Of a stretch of 64,000 nucleotides of DNA, positions 46,701-58,700 are shown piece after piece. The stretch lies in the NCBI RefSeq assembly GCF_905220415.1, contig NC_059553.1, positions 2,814,501 through 2,878,500 on the forward strand, in the 5' to 3' direction. Source of the stretch: Colias croceus. Taxonomy: Eukaryota; Arthropoda; Insecta; Lepidoptera; Pieridae. The notes below the pieces were generated by a model. It made no database searches. It was not told where the DNA came from and worked only from the letters and a program-made list of their open reading frames with translations. A program made the position numbers and the translations under genes. Positions within the stretch are counted from its first letter, which is position 1. Each line of letters begins with the position of its first letter.

Positions 46701-48960
46701 GTGGGAGTGTCCTTGCCTGTTAAATAATAATGCCACATAATGTTTTATCATTTCTTATAGGGATGGATGATGATGGATGATGATGTCTGGTAGATGTTAC
46801 GCAATAAAAGATATATGCCTCGATAATAATGAAAACATCGGAAAACGAACTATGTAATATGATTTTCTATACTTGCATGTATAGAAACTCATGTTAGTTT
46901 ATTTTTCATCTAAATAATTTCTGATTAACCATGAGAGCATCGTATACATTTAAGAAAAGAGGAAATAAAAAATAATATATTATCTAAAAGACATTCCAGA
47001 CTACTCAAAGATGGTTAAAGTTGCACATAATATTATTTTGTAATTAATAATTGCAAAAATTATGACTATTATTATTTATTATAGGAAATAAAATAGTTGT
47101 TCTATTATAATTCCTAGTTTTATGCGTTTTATAATGTATTCTATCGTTTTGCAATTAATATACAAAGAGTTAGTACCTATAAGGAAAAAAAATGGAAATC
47201 AATTTGTCGATTGATTCACTCAATTATATTTTTTCCTGATCGAACAGTTTTTCATTAGTTTATCGAATACCGATAACAATTTTTTCTTTGTAACTAGTAT
47301 ACCTATAATTTAATGACAACATCAATCTCAATTTTTAATGTACGCAAATTATAGTAATAAAGTTCTACCCGATTACCGAATGTACAACAATATATAAATA
47401 TTTACGTGGCATAAATGCATTAAATCCTTTAAATATAGGGTGAAATAGGAGGAAGAAAGACGTATGTATGGACTACGACCAATACAATACGATAAATTTT
47501 AAGTTGGTGAAGTGGATCAGCTAAATTAAGAATAGAAATAAAATTGTCCACTGGAATAGAGTCAAAAAAGAAAAAAGCCAAATGGTCAAAGTCATGGCAT
47601 TGAAAATATTTTAAAACACAAACAAATTGAAGAAATAAGTGTATAATTACATAACATTAGCATCAATTCTCAACAGCTGTATATATGCATTATGCATTAT
47701 TTTTCTTTGAAACCAGGAAGAGACAAACGTATCAACCTTGAAATGTTGCTGGTCCGCCTGGTTTCTTTAGAAAATTAGAATATCTTATTCTTATTCTGAA
47801 CGTTGTCATTTTGCTCCATTTTGAATATACCCTATGCCAAGCAATGATTAATTACTTGCCCAATAATCATTGGAATTATCTGGACATCCTTCCTGCTTGG
47901 AATAAAATAGATTACCTAGGTCCTAGGTAATGCCTAGCTTCGGCATAATTATGGATTGTAAAAGACAAAAACTGGTCAATTCAAGACGTACCTTCCTAAC
48001 CTGGTAATTAATTTTTTTTGGTTACCCAATAAATCATAATCATAATAGTTCACAAAATATGAAGTTCGACCATCTTATATTGTTTTTGTTCGGTTTGATT
48101 TTATAAATGGTGTAATTATTTTAACAATGTTAATAAAACTCGTCGTGTGGTTTTCCTAATTATAGAAATAAATGTTGTTATATTCAGTTGGGAAAAACAC
48201 AAAACATGTTTTGAGTTACGTTCCAGGTATAGTTTTATTTGGCGATTATCTGGCTTCAACATTGGCTCATACTAGCTATAGCCTATATTATATATTCACT
48301 ATTCTGTATGAAATAAAAAATGTGTGCGTGTACTAGAGTACACACGTAAGAAGTGAAACTTAGGGATAAGAAAAAGTTGGGGCGTAACGCAAATATGTCA
48401 CGCCTACGGCGTAACGCGAAAATGTCACGCCTACGGCGTAACGCAAAAATGTCACGCCTATAGCGTAACGCAAAAATATTACACTAAATTTTAGTCCAAC
48501 CCCGATATAGAAATTTCACTTCAAAAGTCGTCGTCGTTGGCCTATGCGTCTACTTATTACACACTGTGTACTGTGTGATGCCTGAGCAATGTATTTGGTG
48601 TCCATCCAATGCGGGATCGACACAATAAACGATAAAGTCATGCACCCAGAATTACTTTTGAAAGATTTAATAGACCGTAAATGAAACTTTCGAGGAATAA
48701 TAGAGTATCGAGCTTTAAAGTTTAGCTGTTTCCTAGAAAATTGTCATTCTTACCATTATAAGGAATAGAGTTAAACTGTTCGTTCGCAAGAAACACTTCG
48801 AAGTATCTCGTGAAATCCCCCGTGGGATCCCACCGGGAGGACAGCTTGGCCCACTCGTCGGGGAAGTCGCTCTTTAGCCGTTTGATAATCTTCACTGCTG
48901 TTTTCTTTTGCCTCTCGGAGCAACGAACGCATTTCGTTCTTAACGCTTCTGGGAGTAGCC
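34789..48960 (-). CDS. Chemosensory protein (OS-D family) with long Pro/Ser/Thr-rich C-terminal extension, 5' exon(s) missing
   Basis: Four minus-strand exons join in frame: 48960-48754, 46716-46605, 37349-37242 and 34966-34789 (stop TGA). The first encodes the second half of an OS-D chemosensory protein: LLPEALRTKCVRCSERQKK with the last Cys pair (C-x2-C), then DFPDEW and DPTGDF. It starts with the last two bases of a split codon, so an upstream exon with the signal peptide and first two Cys is expected; I could not find it up to 64000. The next two exons encode a run of eight Pro and a Ser/Thr-rich stretch, and the last a 58-residue tail with helices (TAITFIDQIGIKIIRTT). The 200 residues here contain about 130 beyond the normal family end. 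Splice sites are good and phases agree (1, 2, 2). AATAAA on this strand is at 34714-34719. Family members are small secreted carriers of hydrophobic ligands. The intron between exons 2 and 3 of this set is about 9.3 kb and full of transposons. Confidence 0.7.
35425..35582. mobile_element. hAT-type MITE, 158 bp
   Basis: Ends CAGTGCCGG and CCGGCACTG, flanked by an exact 8-bp duplication GGTTACTA (35417-35424, 35583-35590). GC-rich against an AT-rich background, no ORF. It lies in the last intron of the chemosensory-protein gene. Confidence 0.88.
36530..36641 (+). mobile_element. LINE 3' end fragment
   Basis: A short block ending AATAAATATTTTTGATTTTGAT has the form of a lepidopteran non-LTR 3' tail. 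No coding part remains. Confidence 0.4.
37571..39033 (-). mobile_element. 5'-truncated non-LTR retrotransposon (CR1/Jockey-like), reverse transcriptase 3' part
   Basis: The minus-strand frame 39004-37640 (454 residues, open a little further upstream) encodes reverse transcriptase from the VPKKGSRADPSNYRPIS motif onward. It has SLDISKAFDRVWH, AGVPQGSVLS and the catalytic GYADDST, then the C-terminal region of CR1/Jockey-like elements (RAKRLINDDELV). A 70-base 3' UTR ends in a poly(A) tract, seen as T residues at 37571-37580. The endonuclease and the start of ORF2 are missing, as expected of 5' truncation. It sits in a large intron of the chemosensory-protein gene on the same strand. The frame is intact, so insertion is fairly recent. 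Confidence 0.9.
39730..39917. mobile_element. MITE with GGTGCATTTAG ends
   Basis: GGTGCATTTAGACCAAACGA at the left is mirrored by TCATTTGATCTAAATGCACC at the right. A second, diverged copy is at 54419-54880 in the opposite orientation, interrupted by another MITE. Confidence 0.7.
42157..42330 (+). CDS. Possible 57-residue polar ORF in the loop of a foldback
   Basis: An ATG in a CCATGG context opens 57 codons rich in Lys, Asn, Asp and Gln, with no membrane or signal segment and no recognised motif. It lies in the ~345-base loop between ~145-bp inverted arms (about 41990-42134 and 42481-42627). It could be the only gene of a small mobile element or a chance frame in AT-rich DNA. Confidence 0.25.
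   Translation: METYRQKYYKHKIKNISDNNNTTDEALDEIDKEQQNSFQKYNMKSRFSNIIRKFFMP
42677..43073. mobile_element. TA-flanked MITE with ~95-bp inverted ends
   Basis: CAGGGTTACTTGTAAAACAC at the left mirrors CAGGGTTATTTGTAAAACAC in the right-end complement, with TA on both sides. The arms extend through CAAGATAGCCAACATCATAA and beyond. No functional frame. Confidence 0.75.
43731..46100. other. Intronic AT-rich stretch
   Basis: Part of the long intron of the chemosensory gene. There is a local hairpin near 44384-44430 (AGACCAGACATTTGTCTGGT and AACCAAAGCATTTGCTTTGGT). No other structure or coding frame was found. Confidence 0.5.
46105..46273 (+). mobile_element. Short Helitron (family C)
   Basis: A|TCTAATATATAAAAATC start, the AACGGCTGAACCGATTTCG block and a GC-rich end GGGGCGGACCGCTAG|T. 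Different internal sequence from families A, B and D. Confidence 0.68.
47702..47772. repeat. Short inverted repeat
   Basis: TTTTCTTTGAAACCAGG and CCTGGTTTCTTTAGAAAA face each other about 35 bases apart. It is possibly a small MITE remnant in the intron of the chemosensory gene. Confidence 0.4.
48381..48480 (+). repeat. Tandem repeat of GGCGTAACGCAAAAATGTCA-CGCCTAC units
   Basis: Three full and one partial copies of a 27-28 base unit built of GGCGTAACGC, an A-rich spacer and GTCACGCCTAC. Each unit's GGCGTAAC/GTCACGCC parts can pair. It lies about 270 bases downstream, in transcript sense, of the OS-D exon, within its intron. Confidence 0.75.
48754..48960 (-). CDS. OS-D/chemosensory core exon (third and fourth conserved cysteines)
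   Basis: This is the exon that identifies the gene. In reverse complement it follows a CTCTTTCCAG acceptor and ends with TAATG before GTAAGA. It gives 68 full codons, including the C-x2-C pair and DEWAKLSSRWDPTGDF, the standard end of insect chemosensory proteins. Normal family members end about 10 residues after this motif; here the frame stays open into a donor site. Confidence 0.85.
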
Positions 48961-51900
48961 CTGGAAAGAGATAAACAATTTATATTATACATGAAGGTAC
49001 TTATTAAGTTCAATGTGGCTATTTGGATGCCTTCGTTTCTTGCACACATAAAGGAAATTGCGTCGTAAGTATAATGGAATATCAAATAAACTAAATTTCG
49101 CTTTCTAGTTGTTCTTAAAAGAACGAAGAACGCTACAATAAAATATCAAATAGTAAAAAATGGTGATTGAAGGTTTATTCGACTAGTTAAATAAAATTTA
49201 CAGTTAAAAATCATCTACGAAATGGCTTGAGACAAACCAGTAACACTGGAAAATAGTTCAATTCAAGTTTATGAAACAGCAATCATGAACAGTTATAGGT
49301 AATTAAATAATAATAAAATAATGCATGCATGATAGAAAAACTCGCTATTATCATAATGTATTTTGATTGTAAACAATTGTGTAATCAATAGAAGATTTTT
49401 TTAAATATAGAGCAAAGCAATTAAACAGGTGTTAAGAAATAATAAATCTTTTTATTGGAATTTACAATTTATTAAAACAGACAATTAATATTAAAGCGTT
49501 ATCATCACTGGGAAAGATATCTTACGAATATAAAGACCATAATCCAACATACTGCCGAGGCTTATAACTAATCTGTGGCCGAGGTAAGCTTACATTCAAA
49601 TGCCGTCGAACTTTTTGATTCTTCAACATATTATATTCAAGTGGGCTTCTTCATAATATTTTTTTACACCGTTTGACCTTTTCCGAACAACAATACATGC
49701 TAATTCAATTCATGAATTGATGTGTGAAATAGGTCACTGTCAATTTACATAATCTGATGAACCATTAATATGATAATTCCTTGATATTACGAATCAATCG
49801 AATACTCAATATACCTACGTAGGTATTAGAATTTTAATGAGCAAGTATAAGAATGTAATCGAACTGGTTTAGATTAACTCCCGTTGAATAGACGAGTCTA
49901 ATAATTAATTACCTACTGTAAGAATTTCTATTGTAACAACGCAGTTGTCTTCGTCTACTTCTTAATATATCTAATGTGTCGTTTTGAAAATTAATCGATT
50001 GTTTATCTTAAATTCTAAAATATCTTGTCTATTAACCATAGTAAGAATATGATATGAGTGTTTTATCCCTAAATAGTTATATGACAGGAAATTGCTAAAT
50101 TATTTTCGTTTAAAATATTATAAAAAAATCCAATCAATTTTTAAAACATTATTTTTTTTCTAAATTGTACGGTCTCTAATCTATCATGTAATTTATAAAT
50201 TATGATATTATCTATGATTATAACTTGTACACTAATTTGATCATGTTTTTTTTTATGTAAAGAGATTATGTTACCGTATTGTGTCAATGACCGATCAATA
50301 TAAACAGCTAAGAAAATCACACGATGTTATAACAACGAGAGATCATAAATCACATGAGAAGTAATGGTTGCAGAAATATCATTTCTTTAGAAATTATGGA
50401 AGACTGTTGAAACTGTTCGATGTGTGAGGTGTTTTTATTACTGGAAAATTCAGGGCACCTATGTGAAAGGATTTGTAATTTTGCATATTTACTAATTACG
50501 GACTTTTATATGGAGTTTTTTTTTCATCATAAATTTCAACATCATTTTTTGTTGAACACTGATGTCTATTATTAGATGGTCAATTATAGTAAATCATTCA
50601 ATCAATTTTGAGTCAATAATATGTAATTTATCAATATTATTTTTTTTATCTACGAACATAAAAAAATAACTTGTGTTGGCAGACTTAAAAATTGTTATAA
50701 ATAGCTGGGATTCCTATTGTTAATCGTTTTAAAAGGTCATGTTATACTTTTTACATTGTATAAAAAACGTTATTTTTATAAATTGTAACAACAGCAAAGC
50801 CACGGGTTGCTTGTAATATGTGTTATGTGTATAGGAGATTTCGAAGCTCTTGGACAGATTGTGTGCTGTATTTCAACGTTTTTCAGCAAAGTATAACCAT
50901 TTATTATATTCTATAAAGAAGAGTAGGTAATATTAATTATATTTACTTCGTAATATTAATCATTCAACATAAACATAACCCTAGTTTTCTTTGATCAAGG
51001 GCACAGACATATACTATAGTTTTATAGAGCAATTTAAAAGCATATAAAACTTTTTTTGCGTAAATATAAAAAACAAATGACAACACATTTAGTACCTTGA
51101 GACCTCGTATAGGACATTTGCCGTGAGAAAAGAGTTTCCTAACCTCTTCTAACCTGTATTTATTATAAAAGAATGATCACAGAATGATACGCAAAATGTT
51201 CACGTTTATAACTTTCTCTTTTATGCGTGTTGTTTGTAAACAAATCACCTTTTATAAAATTTATGTTACGTCAAAGCATTGTTATTCTGTATGTGTAGCA
51301 GGGCAACATAATGGTTGATGCGAATGCCATCGAATATTAACAATTTCCTTATTTTTATAAACATTTATGCTATGTGACTGGTATTGTACTGGTATCAACT
51401 GGTATAAATAGATAATCAGTGTTTGTTTATTTCTGTTATCTTAAATCCATTTGTATTTTATATCCTTTATGTAATTTGTTTATAAATATTTTATAATACC
51501 TTTGTCATTCGTTATTCCTTGCAGGACAGTAGGTACATTGGGTATATATGGTATCAAAATCGAGATTATGATCTAGGTAGATTATTCGTAATCAAGGTAA
51601 TTATTAATTTAAATAAACGTAGATTTACATTACAAAGCTCCGTGTACGACATTTGGTATATAATATATTTTATTAAAATAAAAGAGTTCCTACTGCATGA
51701 AAGCTACGCTATTGCATGTAAGTTATCTACAGAGTACAGAGTGTAATATGTAATAGTTATAATATGTACATTGATATCCTCCATTCAAACTACAAATTAT
51801 TTTCTAATTTGTTTATGATTATTCGATACATATAATACCATATTATGCCTACGTTATATCATCCACGTATTCAATATAACAATGCAATACTTCTGAGAAT

Positions 51901-54418
51901 TAAAATGTGTAAGTAATACTTTTATCTTACGTACGTATCTATGTACGGTTATTTGACTCATTTTTTTCTAGCTAGTCCTTTGTAATTGTCTTTGGCACAG
52001 AATACTAATGGCATGAACAACATCTAAATAGAGTCATTAAGTTTATCTTGTACTATAGCGGTACATCTTTATATATCTATGTATAGATAATACGTGTGGT
52101 TCATCACGTCTTGCAAAAGATTATGTTAATATTATGAAAAAAAACTTATAAGTTATTGCAATCGTATGTAGAGTAATATGCTCTAGATTATATTATATTC
52201 TCTTTTTATTATATTATTCTGTAGGTAGTTATCTTCAATATATTCTTCCTATATTAAAACCGAAAGTTGCTTTGTTGAATGCTCAAAATCTTGCCCGTTC
52301 TTAATAATAGATAAAATGTGTTTAAGAAAAAAAAATATTTGTAACAGCCCTCTTGTAAAAATTGACTTTAAGAGGTTATTAAATGCTTTACCGGCATTTA
52401 TAAGACCAAAGTTAACGTCATATTTTATTTTTCTTCTGGCTGAGGACTACGGAAGCCCTTTGGCTGTTCAAGAACTGTCATATTTTTTGCCGGGTAACAT
52501 AATATATGTAGATCTTTATGCAGGATGTAATTTATAATTCAAATTATAATAATTTAACAAAAATCATGTATTACGGATGCGCTTTTTTATGTAATATGCA
52601 AAATTATTCAAATGTAAATAGGTCATAAATAACTCCCAATTATAAGTGGTATTTGTTATGTTTTGTGAATCATGGAAAAATGTATCAAAATAACACCAAA
52701 TTATACAGATTCAACCATCGCATCGACGTAAAAACAAGGGGGTTTAATTTACTACATAGGTACATAATATAAACGTAAATGATCTAGGTACCTATTCTTG
52801 TCTAAAAAATCTTGTCTGAACTTCATATTAACTATATTGTTTAAATTACGTAAATAGTAGTAACTTTCATTGATAAACTGATTGATTTTGATTCACAATA
52901 GCGGCGGGAGGATTAATTTTCCTGAAATGTTATTTTGTCCACAGGGACCTGCGGCCTGAGTAGTATAGAATATTATATTATACTCTATGGCGAACCAGTA
53001 GTGGGTTTGCAAGAGGTTCTCTGTCCTCTATATTAGATATTATGTTCTCAATATTTTCTCATTCTATAATTTTAAAAATATACCTACTGTGTTATTTACA
53101 TATAATTATGTAGATGTAGATGTACCATCCTGAAAATAATTATAGAAGTGCCCATCTTCTATTACTATGTATATTCTGATTACCCATTAAATTTTATTTA
53201 CAATATGTTATTCTTTACAAATACTATAAATAAACTGGTATTCATAAAGAATACGGATTTGGTTAATGACGTATCTAAATAACAATAAGCGTATTTTATA
53301 ATCCGAGAATATTCCAGAAGCAAAATATTCCACAATTTAATATTTATGTACATGTTTTGATCATCCGAAATGCTAAGAATACTTGTTTTCGCAACAAAAT
53401 AAGCAACGAAACTGATAAAAAATGTAACTAAAAAATAAAAAATACAACAAAGTTTACGTTTTTAGCTTATTAATACGATTATTATTAATTTTATGGGTCT
53501 TTTTATAATGAATACGCGCTAATATGCACTTCGTTAAATTGATAAGTTAAATTTATATACAATTTGTTTTATATTACATAAGTACTTACTTACTATTGAA
53601 GCAATAAATAGAAGCTGCTTTGGCACGAATAAAGCTTACCGCGGATCTAACGCGACCGTTGGAGATAGTCTGTAGTCATAACCTACTTATTGTTCCCATA
53701 TTTACTTACAAAAGCCTAGCTGCTAGCTTTCAGTTTGTCTTTTGTACGGGGCGGGGAACTGTTGTGGAATCGTTGTTCTCTATTGTTTGTATTATATAAA
53801 AAATCTTCACTGTGGTGTTCAATTTTCATTTGGAAATTTTTTGAGATTTAAAAATTTTCAGGTGTGTATTCACTATTTTATGTATAGTAATTAAATGATT
53901 TACGTATGAATCTTAGCCATTATTGGTATTAACAGAACAATACGTCTTTAAGATTTTAATGTTTTCAGAATTTTCTTATTAGTGACAGGATCTCAGTAAA
54001 AAAGCAGTTTTTAAGTTACCCAGTATCAGGCTGTCCAGAATTCTTAAATAAAAAAGTAAATCCCTAAAGGCTAAATACCAACACAATAAGTGTTCCAAGG
54101 TTGCATTGAAGGTCAAAACAAAACCTGTACAGAGTCATTGAACTTACCGTTACATAGGTAATGTAGATCTAAGCATTTACACAAACGTACCACAAACACG
54201 GTACAATGAATCCTTCATGACAGTTAATGACCTAGTTTGACCTTTTATGTCGATCAGAATGTCAAATTCGTCACACCAAATTAGGCGTAGAATCATTTTA
54301 TGTCTTAACGGTATTGTATCGATGTGTTTTGTATCGGTAACGTGACTGTCACATCGGCAAGTAGAGGATTTAAAACGTTTGTGGAATGTTTTGTGATCTT
54401 TGGACAAGCTTATCTAAT
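48961..54418. other. Long gene-free AT-rich stretch
   Basis: No exon, domain or complete transposon could be supported on either strand. The missing first exon of the chemosensory gene was specifically looked for (a Cys-x6-Cys half with signal peptide ending in a GT donor) and not found. Confidence 0.5.
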
Positions 54419-54880
54419 GGTGCATTTCAAGAAGCTTATATCTAATACACTGGAGACCTCAGTATGAACACTAACCTGTCACAAGAAAATATGACCTTGA
54501 ATGACGCCTGTATGTTCCTTCTTCATCCCTTTCACACCAACTTGCCAAGTTAGGTTGCAACAAAAACATACAGGCGTCATTCAAGGTCATACCTTCCCGT
54601 GACAAGTCAACGTTCATAGGTACAACGTCATCTCCAGTGTATTAGATATAAGCTTCTTGGTGCATTTGCATCAAATGAGCGGAAGCTCATTCTAACCCTA
54701 CTACCTATGTCAAATACCTTTTGTGTTAACAGTCGTACGTATTCGTGTTCTTAGTGCGTTCGAAAAGATTCTATCTAATGTTCTAACACTGAACAACACA
54801 GAACAAGAGTTTTAATTTACACTAAAAGATCACGAAAGAATACTCTTACTCTAGCTCTACATTCTTCTACCAAAGCTAAT
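54419..54880. mobile_element. Second copy of the GGTGCATTT MITE, interrupted
   Basis: Starts GGTGCATTT and, after the 54428-54659 insert, continues CATCAAATGAGCGG, CTTAGTGCGTTCGAAAAGAT and GATCACGAAAGAAT, each matching the reversed copy at 39730-39917. The far end is diverged. Confidence 0.6.
54428..54659. mobile_element. hAT-type MITE inserted in another MITE
   Basis: Ends CAAGAAGCTTATATCTAATA and mirror, with 8-bp GTGCATTT flanks (54420-54427, 54660-54667). The arms also share TGACCTTGAATGACGCCTGT. The target is the GGTGCATTT-ended MITE that continues to about 54880. Confidence 0.78.
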
Positions 54881-55764
54881 TTGGTAAACTATTTCGCGAT
54901 ATAAATATTAACTTGCAATCAAAATAACTTGACTCAACTCATGAGCTTCCGTGAGAATGGTTCCAAATAAAGATAAAATCTTTTTTTTTTAACTTACGTC
55001 ACTTACGAACGTAGGTACTAACTACTAAGACATGGTGATTCTCATGCACGTAGGTACCTACAGAATACGAACGATGTTAGTACTAAAAAAACTAAGTATT
55101 GATATCCGAATATTCTAGGAAATACAAAATACGAAGTTTGAGAATTATTATTTTGTCTAAACTGACAAATATCTACTTTAAATATCAAATCAGATACTTA
55201 ATTTAAATTCAATAATATTATAAAACAGTAAAGATGCTGCAAGTGGGGAAAAATAACACCTAATGACTTCGTCGAATCGTTGATTCGGCACAATAATTTA
55301 TTATTTGCCTTTTCATACATAGAACTATAAAGAAGCTTGCTTTATGGGGTGCTTTATATTTTGAAAGTTTCAGGGACGATTCTATTGTTATTACGGAAAG
55401 ATCTTTAAAATAAACTGCAAATTGATATAATATGTGCTCTACTATTACAGTATTGCAATTTGATAATCATCAGCTTAGACTTGGTATCGAATAATATACG
55501 ATTGCTTAATATGTCTACAAGAAATGGTCCATTAGAATCTAATTATAAAAATGTTGTAACCGGTAATTTATATACATCACATAAATTACTGAATTCCCTT
55601 GGGATGAGTATATACACATCTCAATATTTGTTAAATTTTAAACAAATGTACTTTCGTTTTTCTTAAATTCTTATGCAATTTGTTTGTCTAATAAATGCAA
55701 TCTTGAATGCATGTTTAAAATAAACAACTCTACAAAAATATTATTGAAATATATTATCTACATA

Positions 55765-57499
55765 AGGTAAACGCAGGTATTAACGACCCCTTTAAGGCAA
55801 TTTCAAAATCAACCATATTTTTTAAGTATACTGGCTCTTCTAAAGATTTATAATTTCATTTTATATGCTAGTGTTATGTATAAAAAATGTATTTATTGAA
55901 GCAAATACATTCTAATAAAGGATTATCTTGTAAAAAATAATTTACAATGTGACTAAGTCGATTGTTGCTATTACCGACCCATAAAAACGGCTGTGAAGCT
56001 ATTAACGATTTTTATGCAGCTATTCCCGATCGTATGTGAGAGGAAGCCTTTTTCCAGCAATGGAATGTATAGAAGCTAGTGATGATGATGATTACCGATC
56101 TTAATAAAATGAAATAAAAATGCAAATATATTCGTATTTTTTTATTGTAGTTATTTTTAATAAAACAAATGAGTACTTTTTAGTAATGAACTAAATAATT
56201 ATAAACTTTTAAATTAATCAACATAATACTATTAATATATATATACATATATTAAATTAAGGATTTCAAACTCTAGGATATTTCGTTATGCTATTTGATT
56301 GATTGCTTCGGCGAGTTGTGTTTTACTGAATACTTTTTGCCGCTTTTGTGGCTCCATATTTCTGGAAAAAATATACCTAATTATATGTTTTATGTTAATT
56401 TAACCTAAAAAAAATATAATTTTTAATAGGCACCTATTATGTCATAAAAGTAATAAAAATATATTTGCACGCTCAATTACGAGCAGAATGTTTAAGGATC
56501 AATATTATCTGTATATACAAACATCTTTATTCTACATTCTGCAAATAAAGCAATTTGAATTTGAATTTGTAGATGAGAAACTAAACAATCTATATTCGAT
56601 CGGTAATAGCTTCCTATAGTTGCTATTGCCGACCCACATGGGTCGGTATTAAAGTATGTAAGTATAAACCTAAATTGTATTACCGACCCATAAAAAAATG
56701 GTTATTTTAATTCATTTGACCATCAGACTATAAAATAGATTATAATTGATTAATGTCATACAAAATATGAACAAATGCATATTGTTTAAACAAAAAAAAA
56801 AACAATGATTTACTACTGTAACTATTCGATAGGGATCCTCGAAAATATCATAACTTTGTATAAATTGACAACGCTAAAAGACACAACACTAGACAAAAAA
56901 GTTTAGTCGCTAATAGATTTTTATGAAGACTCATAGCTTAGATTTAAACTGGTCCATAAAACCACTTGTGTTAGTGTGATATAATAACATAAAAGAAAAT
57001 AAAACAAAAAGTTACGTTGCTGCCATTGCCGACTTACGGGTCGTTGATACCTGCCGCGACTTAAACTGGTGAAGCTAACACCGTCCCATTTTAATTTTAA
57101 GTTTTATCGTTTCAAATTACTTTTTATTAATAAAATGTTGTAAGAAATGAAAAGTTGACACTTAAATGCATTGACATTTAGTAATATAAATTAAAGTATA
57201 GATGTCATTTGTTTGTAAATGTCTTAAAAAGATACTCACAGTACTTACCCGAAGGAACAACGGAACAGTACGACACGTCCTGCTTCCACGCTACCCCGCA
57301 GCAACTTACGCATTTTAACTCTTTTTTGCTCAGTTACTCACTCTAACGTTAAAGTATACGATGCTCAAGTAATACATTCGTGTATAACTTTGCCTACCTA
57401 TAGCTAGAATAGTTCTGGAAACGTTTAAATTTCGAATTACTTTTATAGGTCGGTAATACCTTCAGATTTTCGATGGGTCGTTGATAGCTGCGTTTACCC
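55765..57499. mobile_element. TA-flanked transposon with repeated ACCGACCC motifs
   Basis: Ends AGGTAAACGCAG and CTGCGTTTACCC are inverted, with TA on both sides. At least six copies of ATTACCGACCC or GGTCGGTAAT-like motifs lie near 55781, 55970, 56640, 56678, 57040 and 57450 in both orientations. A LINE tail fragment with (GAT)n is at about 56040-56095. A possible first coding exon on the minus strand (57313-57249, MRKLLRGSVEAGR...) ends at a GTAAGT donor. No complete transposase was found. Confidence 0.65.
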
Positions 57500-57716
57500 T
57501 AATTAGGTGAAGGCGGCCATCAAAAACACGTTTTAGCGATTTTAGGCAATAGCTGCCAAAATTTTAAATCTAGACCTTCTTTGAATGAGTAAAATGGCAC
57601 AGTGTTGCAACCATAATATACATATATCCAATATTCAATTCTAGCTTTTACTACTCGAACTTGGCCATAGTTTATAAGGTCAAGTGACACAATAATTATT
57701 GTTTCTTTAACTACTA

Positions 57717-57940
57717 CTAGCTTTCCGCCTGCGGCTTCGCCCGCGTTTTCAAAGAAAAACCCGCATAGTTCCCGTTCCCGTGGGATTTCTGGGATAAAAC
57801 CTAGCCTATGTTACTCGTGGATAATGTAGCCTTCGAATGGTGAAAGAATTTTTAAAATCGGTCAAGTAGTTTATGAGCCTATTCATTACAATCAAACAAA
57901 CAAACAAACAAAGTTTTCCTCTTTATAATATTAGTGTAGA
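57717..57940 (-). mobile_element. Short Helitron (family A)
   Basis: Minus-orientation CTAG at 57717-57720 next to GCGGGCGAAGCCGCAGGC-type hairpin sequence, and a TAATATTATAAAGAGGAAAA start at the far side. Related to 972-1182. Confidence 0.7.
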
Positions 57941-58700
57941 CAAGATGTTGATGTTTGGTACCTAAGCGGTTAAAAGGAGATTATGATATTTGGAATACAA
58001 AAATAATGACAAATTTTACTTATTTATTTTACTCTGGCAACTCTCGCGTGCCAAATTTTCCCGGGCTTTATTAATTACATATTTATTTAACTGCTAACAT
58101 TATGAGATAAGAGATAAACATAACCTAGACAGAGAACTGTTTCCTTGGAATAACGTGCGTGACCGTTATTACTAACAAGCTCTTATCTTAAAGGACCATT
58201 CCCTATGGACATGCTGATTATTTAATCTAGCAAGACATAAATGGTAGACTAAATAATTTATGGTCGTAGAAAAATACAATATCACGGGGCCTGTATAGTG
58301 AAAATTATTTGTCACTTTATTCAAGGACACAATAACAACAAAAATTATTTATTTATTTAATTATTAAGTTAGCAATAAAATATACGCAACTAATTTGTCA
58401 TAAGTAGCTCAAACTTACGTCGATTCTTAATCAGTTTGACCCAGACATAGACACTATGTAAATTCAAAATTTTTAAATTTGTGCCCACACGCTCTCTCGC
58501 AAAAGTCAAGGTCATTTCATCAAATAAAAATAACAACAAAGATATCGCATAATTAAAACTTCTTTTGTAATCTGCGAATTATTTTCTATCCATTCGATAG
58601 ATGAGCCGTGATGTCTCGATTGGGCAATAGTGCAGTCGAAAAGGTTAAGAATCGAATAGCGTTATTATCGATTCAGGATTGATCGATTGAAATTCGTGCT

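Noticed and set aside
48771..49085. 104-residue minus frame over the OS-D exon
   Set aside because: Wrong frame: the splice-bounded exon 48754-48960 reads the OS-D motif in a different frame.
52316..52537. 73-residue + frame
   Set aside because: No domain, no splice support and surrounding sequence is plain AT-rich intergenic DNA.
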